Counted from the first letter of the stretch, positions 8,389 through 16,871 are shown. The stretch: 64,000 bases of DNA from Geoalkalibacter subterraneus (GCF_000827125.1 NZ_CP010312.1:124001-188000), one strand, 5' to 3'. Made by a program: numbers and translations. Notes: generated by a model from the sequence alone, not told the origin.

Positions 8389-9123
8389 ATGGCAGAAGAA
8401 ACCGAAATTGCATGGACCGATAGCACATTCAACCCGTGGTGGGGCTGTTCCAAGGTTGGCGCCGGCTGCGATCACTGCTACGCCGAGAGCCTGGACAAGC
8501 GCACTGGGGGAGACCATTGGGGGCCGGACAAAACGCCGCGCACCATGAGCGGCGATAACTGGCGCAAGCCGCGCCGCTGGCAGAAGCAAGCCGAAGCCAA
8601 CGGCGAGCGCCGCCGCGTGTTCTGCGGCTCCATGTGCGACTGGGCAGACACAAACGCACCTGACGGAGAACGTGACAGGCTGTGGAACTTGATTCGGGAG
8701 ACGCCTAGCCTTGACTGGCAGCTTCTGACGAAGCGCGCGTCGAGGATTTCCGACTGCCTGCCGGAAGACTGGGGGGCCGGATACCCAAACGTGTGGATTG
8801 GCGTGACAGTTGAGAACCGCAAGCACGGCCTGCCGCGTATTGAGCGCTTGCGAGGTGTTCAGGCGCGAGTACGCTTCCTGAGTGTCGAGCCGCTACTGGA
8901 AGATCTGGGGCCGCTGAACCTTGGCGGAATCCATTGGGTGATCGTAGGTGGTGAATCCGGGCCGCTTGCGAGACCGATGCGACCTGAATGGGTGGCGAAC
9001 ATCAGGGCGCAGTGCGAAGCTCAGGGCGTTCCGTTCTTCTTCAAGCAGTGGGGAGGCCGCCGCGACAAAGGTGGATGCGTCGTATTCGGTGACGAAATTA
9101 AACAGTGGCCGCGAATCACGTAG
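8389..9123 (+). CDS. DUF5131 (phage Gp37/Gp68-like) protein
   Basis: The 244-residue protein matches the phage Gp37/Gp68 family. Visible family blocks are EIAWTDSTFNPWWGCSKVG and GCDHCYAE near the N-terminus, the middle WQLLTKRASR and VWIGVTVENR, and the C-terminal VIVGGESGPLARPM and PFFFKQWGG. Conserved cysteines (CSKVGAGCDHCYAE) suggest a metal or Fe-S site of the radical-SAM type. The biochemical role is not established. The gene sits directly after an attC-like site and has a good ribosome-binding site (GGAGAAAGAC), so it may be a captured cassette. Confidence 0.85.
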   Translation: MAEETEIAWTDSTFNPWWGCSKVGAGCDHCYAESLDKRTGGDHWGPDKTPRTMSGDNWRKPRRWQKQAEANGERRRVFCGSMCDWADTNAPDGERDRLWNLIRETPSLDWQLLTKRASRISDCLPEDWGAGYPNVWIGVTVENRKHGLPRIERLRGVQARVRFLSVEPLLEDLGPLNLGGIHWVIVGGESGPLARPMRPEWVANIRAQCEAQGVPFFFKQWGGRRDKGGCVVFGDEIKQWPRIT

Positions 9124-9294
9124 CGCCTCCGAAGCGCAGGTTGGGGCAAGATTGGCCCAACTAAAAACCTCCCGTTTCACCTTGTTCTGGAAAACAGGTC
9201 GACTTAGAAACTAAAATAGTATCGCCTTTAGCCTATAAGGATAAAAACCACTCTCGAACCTGCAAACTCTCACATCCAAGCCGAAAGGTTTTCT

Positions 9295-10386
9295 ATGTCC
9301 GAGCGCGACACCGAAAAATACTGTCTCGAATTCATCGTTTCCCAGGATGGGTCGGAAGGGCAGTTCGTAGAACCTCACACTGATCAAAGGATAAAACTGG
9401 AAGAAGAGTTCGATGACCTCTGGGGCTCGTTTGGGCGTTCAGGGGATAAAGAGAATACCTCTCGCGCATTGCGAAAAATGATCAAAGAACACCCGGATTT
9501 TGTCGATGCCTACGCTCACCTGGCTCTTCTTTCCATGCCGCCATATTCACATGATGAGTTTTCGAAAGCTGCCCGTTGGTATCGCCAAGGATACAAGGTT
9601 GCCGCAAGCTTGATTCCTGAAAACTTCAATGGACAAATTGATGGTAGGTCCTTCTCCAATCGTCCATTCTTTAGGATTCATCAAGGGTTGATTCTTTGCG
9701 CCCTCTGGCAGAAAAGATTTAAATCAGCTCTGCCCATGATGGAGAGACACCTCGCCTGGGATCCTGACGACCGACAGGGTATCCGTTTTCTTCTCGGTGA
9801 CATCTACCTTCTGCACTTTAAGTGTCAGGAAGCGAGAGAACTTCTGGAAGAAACATCGCAGGTGGATCCTTACTGTTGGTATTCTCTGGGCTTACTGGAA
9901 TTTTTCGAAGGCAATTTTGTGAAAGCCCTGACATGCCTTCGAAAAGGATTTGCCAGAAACCCTTATATTGCAGAAGGGCTGACCGGGAGAAATATTACGC
10001 CACATAGTTTCTGGCACCCTACGACATTCGGCAACGTAGATCAGGCTCAAGGATATCTCGATCTACTTGGCTACCATCTATGGGAGACTATGCCCTGGGG
10101 GAAAGATTTTATTGACTGGGCTTTTTATTGCTCCAGATCTCTTCAGGAAAGAGCCAGCTTTACACAAATCAACGAAGCACTCGGCAGCGCCCATGATTTC
10201 GAAACAAGACGGCAGGTTCTTGAAGATGAGAAAGCGTTGCTGAGCCAAATCGATGATGAGTCTTCAGCAACATGGATTGAGAAAATCCGCACCGAAAACG
10301 GCAATCTCGTTTGGCCCTGGGATAAAAAACAGCAGGAGCGGGTACGTCGGGCCGAAAAGATCATGAAAAGGATAAATAACCTGTAA
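9295..10386 (+). CDS. TPR-repeat protein
   Basis: This 363-residue soluble protein has tetratricopeptide-like helical pairs through its middle. Examples are FVDAYAHLALLSMPPYSHDE, RQGIRFLLGDIYLLHFKCQE and CWYSLGLLEFFEGNFVKALT. TPR proteins act as scaffolds for protein-protein contacts; the partner here is unknown. No enzyme motif or signal peptide is seen. The start is supported by a GAAAGG site 8 bases upstream of the ATG. It runs in the same direction as the RDD membrane protein gene 100 bases downstream. Confidence 0.75.
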   Translation: MSERDTEKYCLEFIVSQDGSEGQFVEPHTDQRIKLEEEFDDLWGSFGRSGDKENTSRALRKMIKEHPDFVDAYAHLALLSMPPYSHDEFSKAARWYRQGYKVAASLIPENFNGQIDGRSFSNRPFFRIHQGLILCALWQKRFKSALPMMERHLAWDPDDRQGIRFLLGDIYLLHFKCQEARELLEETSQVDPYCWYSLGLLEFFEGNFVKALTCLRKGFARNPYIAEGLTGRNITPHSFWHPTTFGNVDQAQGYLDLLGYHLWETMPWGKDFIDWAFYCSRSLQERASFTQINEALGSAHDFETRRQVLEDEKALLSQIDDESSATWIEKIRTENGNLVWPWDKKQQERVRRAEKIMKRINNL

Positions 10387-10489
10387 AGGGAGTCAATAGG
10401 CCTAAAATAAAGGTTTATTTAAGGGATTCAAAAGAGGATGTCTGACATAGACTCGGTAAAAACATCTACCGGAAAAGAAAGGATACTCT

Positions 10490-11035
10490 ATGTCCCACTC
10501 AGCTTTGCGCTACGCCGGTTTCTGGGCCCGGGTCCAGGCCACCATGATCGATTCACTTCTCTTCGCCCTGATTTTAATGTCAACAGCCTTCCTTGTTTAC
10601 GGCAAACAAGGCTTTCTCCACCTGGTTATGCAGGGACATGCTGGGTGGTCGGGCTTTTTTCTCAACTGGGTAATCCCCGCAGCCCTGACCCTTGTTTTCT
10701 GGAGCACGCTACAGGCCACCCCTGGTAAAATGATGTTCAAAATGAAGATTGTTGACGCTCAAACCGGCTGCGTCCCAAGCTTTTCGCAGCTGCTGATTCG
10801 CTACCTGGGATACATTGTGGCCACAATCCCGCTAGGACTTGGACTTCTATGGGTCGGCTTTGATTCCCGCAAGCAGGGGTGGCACGACAAGCTGGCAAAA
10901 ACCGTTGTCGTACAACCCCAACACCCTTCAGCTATCTTTGAGGAAAACATCTTCGATCCTCCCTTGAATCAACCACCCTCCCTGTCTGAGTTTGACAACA
11001 AAAATACACAAAGGAAACGTATGCCTAATATTTAA
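10490..11035 (+). CDS. RDD-family membrane protein
   Basis: The 181-residue protein carries an RDD domain: the N-terminal RYAGFWARVQATMIDSLLF begins the first membrane helix, and the TPGKMMFKMKIVDAQTG loop plus the final DSRKQGWHDKLAKTVVV are diagnostic. About three to four membrane helices are visible between residues 15 and 125. A proline- and asparagine-rich tail of about 40 residues follows. RDD proteins are of poorly known function; some have been linked to ion or small-molecule transport. The ATG at 10490 has a GAAAGGATACTCT ribosome-binding site. Confidence 0.85.
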   Translation: MSHSALRYAGFWARVQATMIDSLLFALILMSTAFLVYGKQGFLHLVMQGHAGWSGFFLNWVIPAALTLVFWSTLQATPGKMMFKMKIVDAQTGCVPSFSQLLIRYLGYIVATIPLGLGLLWVGFDSRKQGWHDKLAKTVVVQPQHPSAIFEENIFDPPLNQPPSLSEFDNKNTQRKRMPNI

Positions 11036-11067
11036 AGCCTTAAAGAATGGAAGTTAAATAAAAAGGG

Positions 11068-11096
11068 TTGCAAAATAAAATAAAATAGGCGATAGT
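11068..11096 (+). promoter_or_regulatory. AT-rich sigma70-like promoter
   Basis: TTGCAA at 11068-11073, a 17-base AT-rich spacer and GATAGT at 11091-11096. It is preceded by GTTAAATAAAAAGG, a sequence that recurs before the promoters near 11606 and 15851. Confidence 0.5.
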
Positions 11097-11209
11097 TTGG
11101 ACACAAAAAAAGAAACCGCCCATTTTTTAGGCAAAGAGCTAGATAGCTTGAGATTAAAAGAAAAGCGGCCGTGTTTGGGCTGCCGATAAACCGGGTTTTA
11201 CACAAAAGC

Positions 11210-11218
11210 TGTGGATAA
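11210..11218 (-). promoter_or_regulatory. Consensus DnaA box
   Basis: TGTGGATAA is the complement of the strict DnaA box TTATCCACA. It is a single site, about 30 kb from oriV, so a role in replication is doubtful. It could regulate the small genes just downstream. Confidence 0.4.
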
Positions 11219-11241
11219 TTTTTGCGAGGAGGGGGCTTACC

Positions 11242-11286
11242 GTGGAAGAGTGGATCGAAAAAATAAACCAAGAGAATTCGAGGTGA
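11242..11286 (+). CDS. Possible 14-residue leader peptide
   Basis: A GTG codon preceded by GAGGAGGGGGCTTACC opens a 14-codon frame (MEEWIEKINQENSR) whose TGA ends three bases before the ATG of the next gene. The ribosome-binding site is the best in this stretch, so translation of the next gene is probably coupled to this short frame. Confidence 0.4.
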   Translation: MEEWIEKINQENSR

Positions 11287-11288
11287 TA

Positions 11289-11537
11289 ATGAAAGGGATT
11301 ATTTGCAAAGCCTGCGGGAGTCACCCGTACAGCCTTACTTGCATCGCCAGCAGCAATCCCAATTCTACGGATTATTCACAAGCAGCTGAACGGATTGCCG
11401 CCCGACTTCAAAACGAAATGGCCGAGATAGACCATACATCGTGGAAGGCAGGGGCCTGCGCTCAAGACGAAAGAACTGCCGAGGCGCAGTGGAGACAGTG
11501 CGTGGCAGACATTGTGCGCCATGAACTCAGCCGGTGA
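11289..11537 (+). CDS. Small hypothetical protein with N-terminal Cys pair
   Basis: This 82-residue protein is unknown. It starts MKGIICKACGSHPYSLTC, a possible half zinc site, then a helical region with many glutamines and alanines. It has no strong ribosome-binding site of its own and likely depends on the short upstream frame. Confidence 0.55.
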   Translation: MKGIICKACGSHPYSLTCIASSNPNSTDYSQAAERIAARLQNEMAEIDHTSWKAGACAQDERTAEAQWRQCVADIVRHELSR

Positions 11538-11605
11538 ACAAAAGAAGTGCCAACGTGCAGTTCTCTACTATATTTTGAAAAGGCATATAGGTTAAATAAA
11601 AAACC

Positions 11606-11634
11606 TTGTTTATTTATTTAGAATGTGATACGAT
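11606..11634 (+). promoter_or_regulatory. Promoter of the C5-methyltransferase operon
   Basis: TTGTTT at 11606-11611, a 17-base spacer rich in TTTATT and TACGAT at 11629-11634. The upstream GTTAAATAAAAAA motif repeats that at 15836. Confidence 0.55.
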
Positions 11635-11661
11635 GACTTCACTTTCGTTAAGGAGGTCGTC

Positions 11662-13173
11662 GTGAACAATTCCATCTCTGCCGCCCCTATTGGTTTTCAG
11701 ATTTCAAAAGTTTCCCGTGATAAGCGCGGCACCGCCCGGTTGTGGTTCGAGGGCAGACGCCTGCTGCGTGCAGCCTTTGCCGTTGGCGCCAAAGTGAAAA
11801 AGAGCTTCGATGCCGACAAGCACACCCTCACCCTTGAAATCGCCGAAAACGGCGACACCACGATTTCGCGCAAATCGCGCAACGGGGAAGATCTGCCCGT
11901 CCTTGACATCGCCAACAAGAGCGTGGATGAAATCTTCGGTCGCGTTGAGCGCATCAAGGCAACCTTCTACCCGGGAAAGATCATTATCGAGATCCACCCG
12001 GACGAAGCCGCCAAGGCCCGTCGCGAATCACGCCTTCTGGGGAAACTCAAGCGCAATCTCTGCCTCTCTACTGCCTCCCTGTCTCACGGTGGCGGCATAA
12101 TGGATGCCGCAGCGCATAAAGGCCTCAAAATCTCAGGCGTCGAAACAAGACTCGGTTTTGCCTGCGAGATCGAACCTGAGTATCTGGAGACATCGTTGCG
12201 CAACAACCGTGTCTGGGCCGACAAGGACTCCAAGTTTTACTGCGGGCCCATGCAGGATATTCGCCCGGCAGATATTGGCAAGGAAGCAGACATCCTGATC
12301 GCAGGGCTGCCCTGCGTGGATGCCTCCAGCGCCGGACGTTCCAAGAAAAAGCTAAAGAACGCCGAGGCCGGCAAGGTCGGACACCTCTTCCACTCGTTTC
12401 TCAATGTCGTCAAGTGGGCCAACCCCTCTATTGTCCAGCTTGAAAACGTGCCGGAATACCAAAACACAACCTCGATGGCCGTCATCCGCGCCTGCCTGCA
12501 GGAGTGGGGTTATACCCTCCACGAGCAGGTTCTGAACGGCAACGACTACGGTGCACTGGAAAACCGGGACCGCTTCTTTCTTGTGGCTGTCTCATCCGGA
12601 CTGCCAAATCTGCTGGAAGGGCTTTCCCCCATCAGCCCCAAACCCGCAACACTGGGCGAGATCCTCGAGACTGTCCCTGAAGATGCCCCCAACTGGCGCA
12701 CCTTTGATTACCTGCACAAAAAGGAGCAGCGCGACAAGGCGGCCGGCAAAGGATTCATGATGCAGATTTTTGCCGCAGACAGCCCCCGCATCGCCACCCT
12801 TCGCGCAGGCTACCATAAAGGTGGCTCAACAGATCCTCTGCTGGCACACCCCAACAACCCACGCCTCAAAAGGCTTCTGACTCCGCGTGAGCATGCTGCG
12901 GTCAAGGGAATCAACCCCAAGCTGGTCGAAGGATGTTCAAACACACTGGCTCACCAAATTCTCGGGCAGTCGGTCATTTCAAAGGTCGTTGAGGCTCTTT
13001 ACGCAACCATAGGGCTCAATCTCAAAAAGCTTGTCGGGCACGAAACCAAAAAGTTCAACTATCCTCTTCAGAAAGAATGTGAGAAAAAAGATTCAGCAGC
13101 CAGCGTCCATCGCCAGAAAAAGAGCCCACAGACGACACTGCATTCGCAGATGGATCTGTTTGCAACACAATAA
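11662..13173 (+). CDS. DNA cytosine-5 methyltransferase
   Basis: This 503-residue enzyme transfers a methyl group to C5 of cytosine. The catalytic Pro-Cys is in motif IV (AGLPCVDASSAG, Cys about 219). Motif VI is QLENVPEY (about 260), and motif VIII-like residues are in ALENRDRFFLVAV (about 297). Motif I is displaced: SHGGGIMDAAAHKG (about 140) fills the usual FxGxG position. The N-terminal 115 residues are an extra domain without a match I know. The GTG start follows a near-perfect AAGGAGG site. No cognate restriction enzyme is nearby, so it may protect the plasmid as an orphan methylase. It heads an operon that also holds an ERCC4-type nuclease. Confidence 0.9.
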   Translation: MNNSISAAPIGFQISKVSRDKRGTARLWFEGRRLLRAAFAVGAKVKKSFDADKHTLTLEIAENGDTTISRKSRNGEDLPVLDIANKSVDEIFGRVERIKATFYPGKIIIEIHPDEAAKARRESRLLGKLKRNLCLSTASLSHGGGIMDAAAHKGLKISGVETRLGFACEIEPEYLETSLRNNRVWADKDSKFYCGPMQDIRPADIGKEADILIAGLPCVDASSAGRSKKKLKNAEAGKVGHLFHSFLNVVKWANPSIVQLENVPEYQNTTSMAVIRACLQEWGYTLHEQVLNGNDYGALENRDRFFLVAVSSGLPNLLEGLSPISPKPATLGEILETVPEDAPNWRTFDYLHKKEQRDKAAGKGFMMQIFAADSPRIATLRAGYHKGGSTDPLLAHPNNPRLKRLLTPREHAAVKGINPKLVEGCSNTLAHQILGQSVISKVVEALYATIGLNLKKLVGHETKKFNYPLQKECEKKDSAASVHRQKKSPQTTLHSQMDLFATQ

Positions 13174-13200
13174 AGTGACGACAAAAAGGATGAAAAGCCA

Positions 13201-13491
13201 ATGACAAAAACGCAGAACAGTGAAGATAAATCCTCCCGTGTGTCAGCGCCGGGCGTCGAAGGAATCGTCTCTTACGATGTGCAAGTCATGTGTCCTCACT
13301 GCAAAAAGCGCCTGCACCTGAATCAATATCCGTACAATGACAATCAAACGCAATATTGCTTGGCCGAAGACGACCTTGGTCTGGCTCTATTCGGAACCCC
13401 CAACGAGCCTGCAAAATGGACGGGGATTTCAGTTGAATACACTTGCTGCGAATGTCAGGGAAAATTCAGACTCGAATCCCTTGAGGTGTAG
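13201..13491 (+). CDS. Small zinc-ribbon-like hypothetical protein
   Basis: The 96-residue protein has CPHCKK near residue 31 and CCECQGK near 81, a likely four-cysteine zinc ribbon. It is second in the methyltransferase operon, 27 bases after the methylase stop. No family is recognised. Confidence 0.65.
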   Translation: MTKTQNSEDKSSRVSAPGVEGIVSYDVQVMCPHCKKRLHLNQYPYNDNQTQYCLAEDDLGLALFGTPNEPAKWTGISVEYTCCECQGKFRLESLEV

Positions 13492-13548
13492 TCCGTCTGT
13501 CGTAGACGGACTCTCTTATCAATCAACCCGAAAAGAAAAGAGGCAAAG

Positions 13549-13923
13549 ATGGGATATCAGGAAAGTTATGTCACAACCGTTGATCCGCAAAAATTCGATT
13601 CACTCGTTGAGGACATTCTTGCTCGCGGTCAGGATTTTTGGCGAGATGAGCGGTTTCTCAACGCTGTGGAAATTATCGAAATCCAAAAAACCGTGACTGC
13701 TGGTGGCCACACGTTTCCGCCCGGCAGCCGCTTTGTCTATGTCGTAGGCGAACGCCAGTACCAGCGCAGCACGGACACCTTTGAAAGCGAGCGCTCAGGC
13801 GATGTTGTAATCTACTGGACTGAGATGTTCCCCTCGGAAGAGATCTTCGAGGAAAACAGTGAATTTGCCCGCCATGAACCTTTTCCTTGGGACACTCCTG
13901 AAGAAGACCTTCCGGAAGGATAA
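13549..13923 (+). CDS. Hypothetical protein, acidic C-terminus
   Basis: This 124-residue protein is unknown. A beta-rich middle (VTAGGHTFPPGSRFVYVVGE) is followed by a strongly acidic tail (DTPEEDLPEG). Acidic plasmid proteins of this size sometimes mimic DNA, but that is only a thought. A GAAAAGAGGCAAAG site precedes the ATG. It lies in the methyltransferase operon. Confidence 0.65.
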   Translation: MGYQESYVTTVDPQKFDSLVEDILARGQDFWRDERFLNAVEIIEIQKTVTAGGHTFPPGSRFVYVVGERQYQRSTDTFESERSGDVVIYWTEMFPSEEIFEENSEFARHEPFPWDTPEEDLPEG

Positions 13924-13935
13924 CAGGAGACGCCA

Positions 13936-14451
13936 ATGCCCGAACTAAATGCCCCTTGTGAGCGCACCCATAATGCCCAATGGCAAGTCGGCACTCCTCG
14001 GTATTTCAGGGAAAGATTCCCCTTGCCTGCCGCGCCATCTCCGGATGCTTCACCTCTTTATTTCGTAGAGGTCTGGGAAAACAACGCAGGAGCCTGTCTG
14101 ACCCTGACTTTCACCCCGGCTTTCTGGTTCCTCAGTGATGACGGGCTGTGTACGCTAAATCCCCCACGGCTGGAATTAGAGCGTTCGGAAACTTTTCACC
14201 CGGCTGCACGCAAACCTTCAGGTTATTTCCATTTTGTAGCGGAAAAAACTTTTGAGGTGAGCAGCCATCTTCTTGTCAGGGACAGTTTTACCCGCACTCT
14301 CGATGAGTATTTTGTCGCGCGTTTTTGGGACGGAGAAAGAAACTGCGTCGAGGGAATCAACGATCTTCCGGGAATCGGCGCAACAATCCAGCGGCGCCAT
14401 TTTTCCAAAGCACCGCATGAGATTCTTGGCAAGACCGTCTTTTACGCCTGA
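13936..14451 (+). CDS. Hypothetical protein of the methyltransferase operon
   Basis: The 171-residue protein is not recognised. It is beta-rich with no clear metal site, and an AGGAGACGCC ribosome-binding site supports the ATG. It begins 13 bases after the preceding stop and ends 20 bases before the ERCC4 nuclease gene, so all are likely co-transcribed. Confidence 0.65.
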   Translation: MPELNAPCERTHNAQWQVGTPRYFRERFPLPAAPSPDASPLYFVEVWENNAGACLTLTFTPAFWFLSDDGLCTLNPPRLELERSETFHPAARKPSGYFHFVAEKTFEVSSHLLVRDSFTRTLDEYFVARFWDGERNCVEGINDLPGIGATIQRRHFSKAPHEILGKTVFYA

Positions 14452-14470
14452 GAAAGAAAGGACGCCCAGT

Positions 14471-15115
14471 ATGCTGACCATTGTCGCCGACATGCGCGAG
14501 CAGCGCTGCGGAATCTGCCGCGATCTCGCCTCTCGAGAAGATGTTTCTCTGTCCTACCGAGACCTTGAAGCAGCCGACTTCATCGTCGGCGAAGGCGTTG
14601 GCGTCGAGCGCAAGGAAGCGGTTGATTTCGTCAACAGTCTCATTCGCGACAAGCGCCTGTTTGAACAAGTGCGCTACCTCAAGTCTTCCTTCGACCGGGC
14701 GATCATCATGATTGAGGGTGACATCTTTGCTACCCGCTCCAAAATTCACCCCAATGCCCTGGTAGGGGCTTTAAGCTACCTGGTTGCGCTTGAGAATATC
14801 CAGATTATCCCCGTGCCCTCAGTTCGCCACAGCGCGCAAATGATCTACACCCTGGCCAAGCATCTTCAGACAGGCCTTGGTTATGAAATCCCTTTGCGTG
14901 GCGCAAAACCCAAGGCCCCAGATACTGCCTGCCAGTTCCTGCTTGAAGGCCTTCCCGGGGTCGGGCCATTGGCCGCGGCACGTCTGCTTGAGCACTTCGG
15001 GTCTCCCCGAGAGGTTTTCGCCGCAACACAGAAGGATCTGACAGAAGTCTCAGGCCTTGGCAAAAAAACAGCCGAGCGCATCTCTCTTGTTTTGGATCAT
15101 AAAAAAGAGAGCTAA
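14471..15115 (+). CDS. ERCC4/XPF-type structure-specific nuclease with HhH domain
   Basis: This 214-residue protein has an ERCC4 nuclease core. VADMRE opens it and GVGVERKEAVDFVNSL (about 42-57) carries the ERKxxxD catalytic signature. C-terminal tandem helix-hairpin-helix motifs (GLPGVGPLAAARLLEHFGSP and VSGLGKKTAERI) bind DNA. The layout matches archaeal XPF/Hef or Mus81-like nucleases, which cut branched DNA, but this copy is short and lacks a helicase. The ATG at 14471 is chosen because it starts the domain; the longer frame from 14273 runs inside the previous gene. It is unusual as a plasmid gene and may help replication, recombination or attack foreign DNA. Confidence 0.88.
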   Translation: MLTIVADMREQRCGICRDLASREDVSLSYRDLEAADFIVGEGVGVERKEAVDFVNSLIRDKRLFEQVRYLKSSFDRAIIMIEGDIFATRSKIHPNALVGALSYLVALENIQIIPVPSVRHSAQMIYTLAKHLQTGLGYEIPLRGAKPKAPDTACQFLLEGLPGVGPLAAARLLEHFGSPREVFAATQKDLTEVSGLGKKTAERISLVLDHKKES

Positions 15116-15131
15116 AGAAAGGAACTAATCT

Positions 15132-15407
15132 ATGCCAAAAACCCAGACCTGGCACATCGCCTGGATGTTTCCCACCGACGTTGGAGGCGTGGGATATGCG
15201 GACAAAACCCTCACTGTCCAGGGCGGACTAACTGCTCTGGCAATTACCGACCTTCGCGAAAAACTGGCCGAAGAAAGCGGACGATCATCCGATCAAATCA
15301 ACATCATCAACCTGACCAGAATTGAAAATGTCCCCTGCGGGCTCGTACCTGCCGATGACTGCAGATCCGATCAGTGTCTGCGATGCGACCTGGCTTATAA
15401 GCAGTAG
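15132..15407 (+). CDS. Small hypothetical protein with C-terminal cysteines
   Basis: This 91-residue protein is last in the methyltransferase operon. It ends with the cysteine cluster CRSDQCLRCDLAYKQ. Function unknown. An AAAGGAACTAATCT site precedes the ATG. Confidence 0.6.
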   Translation: MPKTQTWHIAWMFPTDVGGVGYADKTLTVQGGLTALAITDLREKLAEESGRSSDQINIINLTRIENVPCGLVPADDCRSDQCLRCDLAYKQ

Positions 15408-15562
15408 TACAAGGCAAGCTCTGCACAGCCTATCAAGATTTAAGGCGCAGCCGGCCATTCTTTGCAAGACGGGCCGGCTGCGCCACCCCCAAGCTCCACA
15501 GCTCAGACCACCACAGAGCCCCATCCTTTAAAGTCCGGCGGGGTTTACAGTCTGTATCTGAC

Positions 15563-15724
15563 TCAGAACCATCCAACCACCAAACCCAACAGATATCCGC
15601 CGCCACACGCCCCAGACAACAGCCCCGGGAGATAAAGAACCTCCCAGCAGTCAGGGAACCGTCTCATCAAGACATCCTGATAAACATCCAGTCCTTTACA
15701 TACAACCTGAAATAAATTCTGCAT
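15563..15724 (-). CDS. Small hydrophobic protein, 53 residues
   Basis: A minus-strand frame starts at ATG 15722-15724 behind a strong AAAGGAGAGAAAAG site. The product begins MQNLFQVVCKGLDV and ends in a hydrophobic segment LLSGACGGGYLLGLVVGWF, which could span the membrane. It fills the otherwise empty region 15408-15905. The ribosome-binding site is the main support. Confidence 0.45.
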   Translation of the reverse strand: MQNLFQVVCKGLDVYQDVLMRRFPDCWEVLYLPGLLSGACGGGYLLGLVVGWF

Positions 15725-15850
15725 CTTTTCTCTCCTTTGTTATTGAAAGGGACCCATTCCCCGCTTCTAAATAAACATTCTCCGGGGTGTGAACATTTTC
15801 AGAAAATATTTTTGAAAAAATGAAAAGGGTAGAAGGTTAAATAAAAAAGG

Positions 15851-15879
15851 TTGACTTTTTATATTATTTATTGCATAGT
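15851..15879 (+). promoter_or_regulatory. AT-rich sigma70 promoter
   Basis: TTGACT at 15851-15856, a 17-base spacer TTTTATATTATTTATTG and CATAGT at 15874-15879. It drives the run of small genes from 15906 to 17305. The GTTAAATAAAAAAGG just upstream is shared with other promoters. Confidence 0.65.
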
Positions 15880-15905
15880 GACCCTTGTAAACAAAGGAGG
15901 CAGTT

Positions 15906-16175
15906 ATGATCTATCCAGTACCGAATACCGTTATCGAGGGAGATGGGTTCTACATCAGCTACAACAACCATGACCACGCCATTTACGGCTGTGACACGAC
16001 TGCGTTGGTTTTCGGGCAGATGCAGGCCTTCTACATCCTCAACGGCGACCATCGCGCCGGTTATGCCGCTGTGATGAGTGATGGATACGACGCCTGCCTG
16101 TCGTATTTTTTGGCCCGGCCCGAGAAAATAAACAAGTTTAGCGACAAGGTTCCTGAAGCCGCGCTGCCTAAGTAA
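15906..16175 (+). CDS. Small hypothetical protein
   Basis: This 89-residue protein is unknown. It follows a consensus promoter and an AAAGGAGG ribosome-binding site, so expression is well supported. It is aromatic-rich (FYISYNNHDHAIYG) and probably a small soluble fold. Confidence 0.65.
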   Translation: MIYPVPNTVIEGDGFYISYNNHDHAIYGCDTTALVFGQMQAFYILNGDHRAGYAAVMSDGYDACLSYFLARPEKINKFSDKVPEAALPK

Positions 16176-16191
16176 AGGAAAAAGAGTCCCT

Positions 16192-16449
16192 ATGCCGAGC
16201 ATATCTCGCAAACTCGCACCCCCAATCGCCGCGCGCTTTCGCGTCATCGACCCCAACGGGCAAGAGCGCTCCTGCCGGGTCACCGGCTACTACAAGCAAA
16301 CCCGGAGGCCGACCGATATGGACTGGGTGACGCCAGCTTTTATGGGGGCCGAAGATCACGGCCAGGATCATGTGTTGCTGATCCACTGCTGCCGCAAGGA
16401 GGCTGAGTTCGTCTCGGGTTCAGACACAGCCTCGGTCGTAAAAGTATAG
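16192..16449 (+). CDS. Small hypothetical protein
   Basis: This 85-residue basic protein is unknown. It lies 16 bases after the previous gene and shares its promoter. No motif is seen. Confidence 0.55.
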   Translation: MPSISRKLAPPIAARFRVIDPNGQERSCRVTGYYKQTRRPTDMDWVTPAFMGAEDHGQDHVLLIHCCRKEAEFVSGSDTASVVKV

Positions 16450-16492
16450 AAATCTCAACAACCCTTAACCCCCGAAAGAAAGGAGCGCGCGC

Positions 16493-16663
16493 ATGAGTCG
16501 ACCCATAATCGTTTGCAGCAAAACCCTCAAACAAAGTCTGTTGTCGCACCTCGACACTCTTGATGGCGAAACGATCGCAAAAATCTACAACGAAATCTCC
16601 CCGCACCAGGCGACCTACCGGGGCGATGATCTGTGGGAGGTAACTCCCGCAACTTCGTGTTGA
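16493..16663 (+). CDS. Small hypothetical protein, 56 residues
   Basis: The ATG at 16493 has an AAAGGAGCGCGC site. The product begins MSRPIIVCSKTLKQSL and is otherwise featureless. Its stop is one base before the ATG of the next gene, so the two are coupled. Confidence 0.5.
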   Translation: MSRPIIVCSKTLKQSLLSHLDTLDGETIAKIYNEISPHQATYRGDDLWEVTPATSC

Positions 16664-16664
16664 A

Positions 16665-16871
16665 ATGGCTGTTGGAGTTTTCAATTCGACTTTGCTGGGA
16701 GGCTACACACCTGTTTGCTCAGAATGTGGAGTCCATCTTTGCTGGGATATCAGCTGGGATGAATATCGCGAAGCTCAAAAGTTTTGGGATAACTGGCGCT
16801 GCCGAGACTGCAATCCTGATTACGAAGGAGCGCTCAAGCTTTTTATGAAAGAAAAAGGAGAAAAAGATTGA
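16665..16871 (+). CDS. Small zinc-finger-like protein
   Basis: The 68-residue protein carries CSECGVHLC and CRDC, a four-cysteine metal site spanning residues 18-50. It is coupled to the preceding small gene. Function unknown. Confidence 0.55.
   Translation: MAVGVFNSTLLGGYTPVCSECGVHLCWDISWDEYREAQKFWDNWRCRDCNPDYEGALKLFMKEKGEKD

Noticed and set aside
10438-10728. Frame starting ATG at 10438 that overlaps the RDD gene
   Set aside because: It runs in a different frame through a well-supported RDD protein and has no domain of its own.
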